Source of the DNA: Streptomyces katrae
Lineage (GTDB): Bacteria; Actinomycetota; Actinomycetes; Streptomycetales; Streptomycetaceae
NCBI RefSeq assembly: GCF_000966975.1
Contig: NZ_JZWV01000786.1
Location: forward strand, 1-6,018
Length of the DNA stretch: 6,018 bases
Direction: 5' to 3'
Below are positions 5,777 through 6,018 of the stretch, one piece after another. Numbering within the stretch: the stretch's first letter is position 1; each line of letters opens with the position of its first letter. A model generated the notes under the pieces. It was not told the origin of the DNA, did no database searches, and was given only the letters and a program-made list of their open reading frames with translations. The position numbers and the translations under genes are program-made.

Positions 5777-5782
5777 TAGACT
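5777..5782 (+). promoter_or_regulatory. Candidate -10 box (TAGACT) for the lipoprotein gene
   Basis: TAGACT matches TAnnnT, lies 17 nt after the ung stop and predicts a start near 5789, about 38 nt before the ATG at 5827. No clear -35 is seen. It would give the lipoprotein gene its own promoter, separate from ung. Confidence 0.45.
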
Positions 5783-5811
5783 CCGTTCCAAGATCCACAA
5801 GATCGGAACGG
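5783..5811. repeat. Inverted repeat in the lipoprotein gene leader
   Basis: CCGTTCC (5783-5789) and GGAACGG (5805-5811) are perfect complements. Inside, AAGATC occurs twice (5790-5795 and 5799-5804), and the two GATC units can pair to lengthen the stem to 11 bp with a 2-nt bulge. It begins one base after the TAGACT box, so it may be an operator or an mRNA hairpin. It has no T-tract and is less likely to be an ung terminator. Confidence 0.45.
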
Positions 5812-5826
5812 ACCACGGGGGACCCC

Positions 5827-6018
5827 ATGACGGTGAGAGACATACGCACGGCGGCGAAGATCATCGGCCGGCGCAACGCGCTGCGCTACCTGGCGGTGGG
5901 GGCGGGTTCCGCCCTCCTCGCGGCCTGCACCGGCAAGGAGAAGCCGGCCGCGCCGAGCCCGGCGCCGTCCTCGCCGCCGGGAACCCCCTCGCCGTCCCCC
6001 TCGGCCACGCCCTCGCCC
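5827..6018 (+). CDS. Tat-exported lipoprotein, N-terminal part (3' end outside window)
   Basis: Sixty-four codons are visible and the frame is open at the window edge. The ATG at 5827 follows a GGGGGA ribosome site (5817-5822). The N-terminus is a twin-arginine signal, with Arg15-Arg16 in GRRNALRYL followed by a short hydrophobic stretch to LLAAC, a lipobox with Cys34 as the predicted lipidated residue. The mature protein should therefore be exported folded by Tat and anchored on the outer face of the membrane. From residue 35 on, the chain is almost entirely Pro, Ser, Ala and Thr, a flexible linker of the kind that precedes an extracellular domain. That domain is outside the window, so its function cannot be named; a secreted hydrolase or a solute-binding protein are both possible. 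The gene is downstream of ung but appears to have its own promoter. Confidence 0.85.
   Translation, partial: MTVRDIRTAAKIIGRRNALRYLAVGAGSALLAACTGKEKPAAPSPAPSSPPGTPSPSPSATPSP

Noticed and set aside
5007..5876. A 289-codon minus-strand ORF opposite ung
   Set aside because: ung on the plus strand has every catalytic motif. The antisense product has no motif and overlaps the lipoprotein start.
1..6018. tRNA, rRNA, riboswitch, CRISPR array, insertion sequence or attachment site
   Set aside because: I looked on both strands for tRNA-like cloverleaf ends, cobalamin or SAM riboswitch boxes, regularly spaced repeats and transposase motifs, and saw none. A covariance-model scan would be needed to exclude small RNAs.

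Overview
The window is very GC-rich with strong third-position G/C, a Tat-type lipoprotein signal, and a close match to the Streptomyces noursei nourseothricin acetyltransferase. It is best read as chromosomal DNA of a Streptomyces or close relative. No RNA gene, insertion sequence, CRISPR array or phage-like feature was seen. The window is gene-dense, and no gap between genes reaches 300 bases.

Layout. (1) 1-821, +: the C-terminal part of an FUSC-family membrane protein, entering from outside the window. (2) 868-1443, +: a GNAT enzyme that matches streptothricin/nourseothricin N-acetyltransferase almost end to end. (3) 1444-1647: an intergenic region with two GC hairpins, a candidate promoter and a perfect 10-bp palindrome just before the next gene. 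(4) 1648-2753, +: a bacterial nitric oxide synthase oxygenase gene broken near codon 284 by an inferred 34-nt deletion. (5) 2809-3888, +: a lactonase-family beta-propeller protein (6-phosphogluconolactonase-like). (6) 3920-3963: a perfect 20-bp-stem hairpin, a bidirectional terminator between convergent genes. (7) 3975-4895, -: a two-domain CbiX/sirohydrochlorin-chelatase-like protein that lacks the family's catalytic histidines. (8) 4896-5081: a divergent promoter region with an imperfect dyad. (9) 5082-5759, +: family-1 uracil-DNA glycosylase (ung), apparently intact. (10) 5827 to the window end, +: the N-terminus of a Tat-exported lipoprotein with a Pro/Ser-rich linker.

How the genes relate. 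The window is not one pathway. The FUSC protein and the acetyltransferase could both contribute to drug tolerance, but no streptothricin biosynthesis gene is visible. The nos gene and the lactonase are co-directional and 55 nt apart, so they may be co-transcribed. Because of the nos frameshift, the nos 5' reading frame runs without a stop into the lactonase frame, giving a 746-codon ORF that gene callers may report as a fusion. The chelatase-like gene and ung are divergent and share a control region. Three genes (nat, the chelatase-like gene and ung) have a TAnnnT box 7-8 nt before the start codon and no convincing Shine-Dalgarno, which suggests leaderless mRNAs.

The most notable points are the damaged nos gene, the nourseothricin-type acetyltransferase outside any visible antibiotic cluster, and the histidine-less CbiX homologue. 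I see no convincing new multi-gene system.
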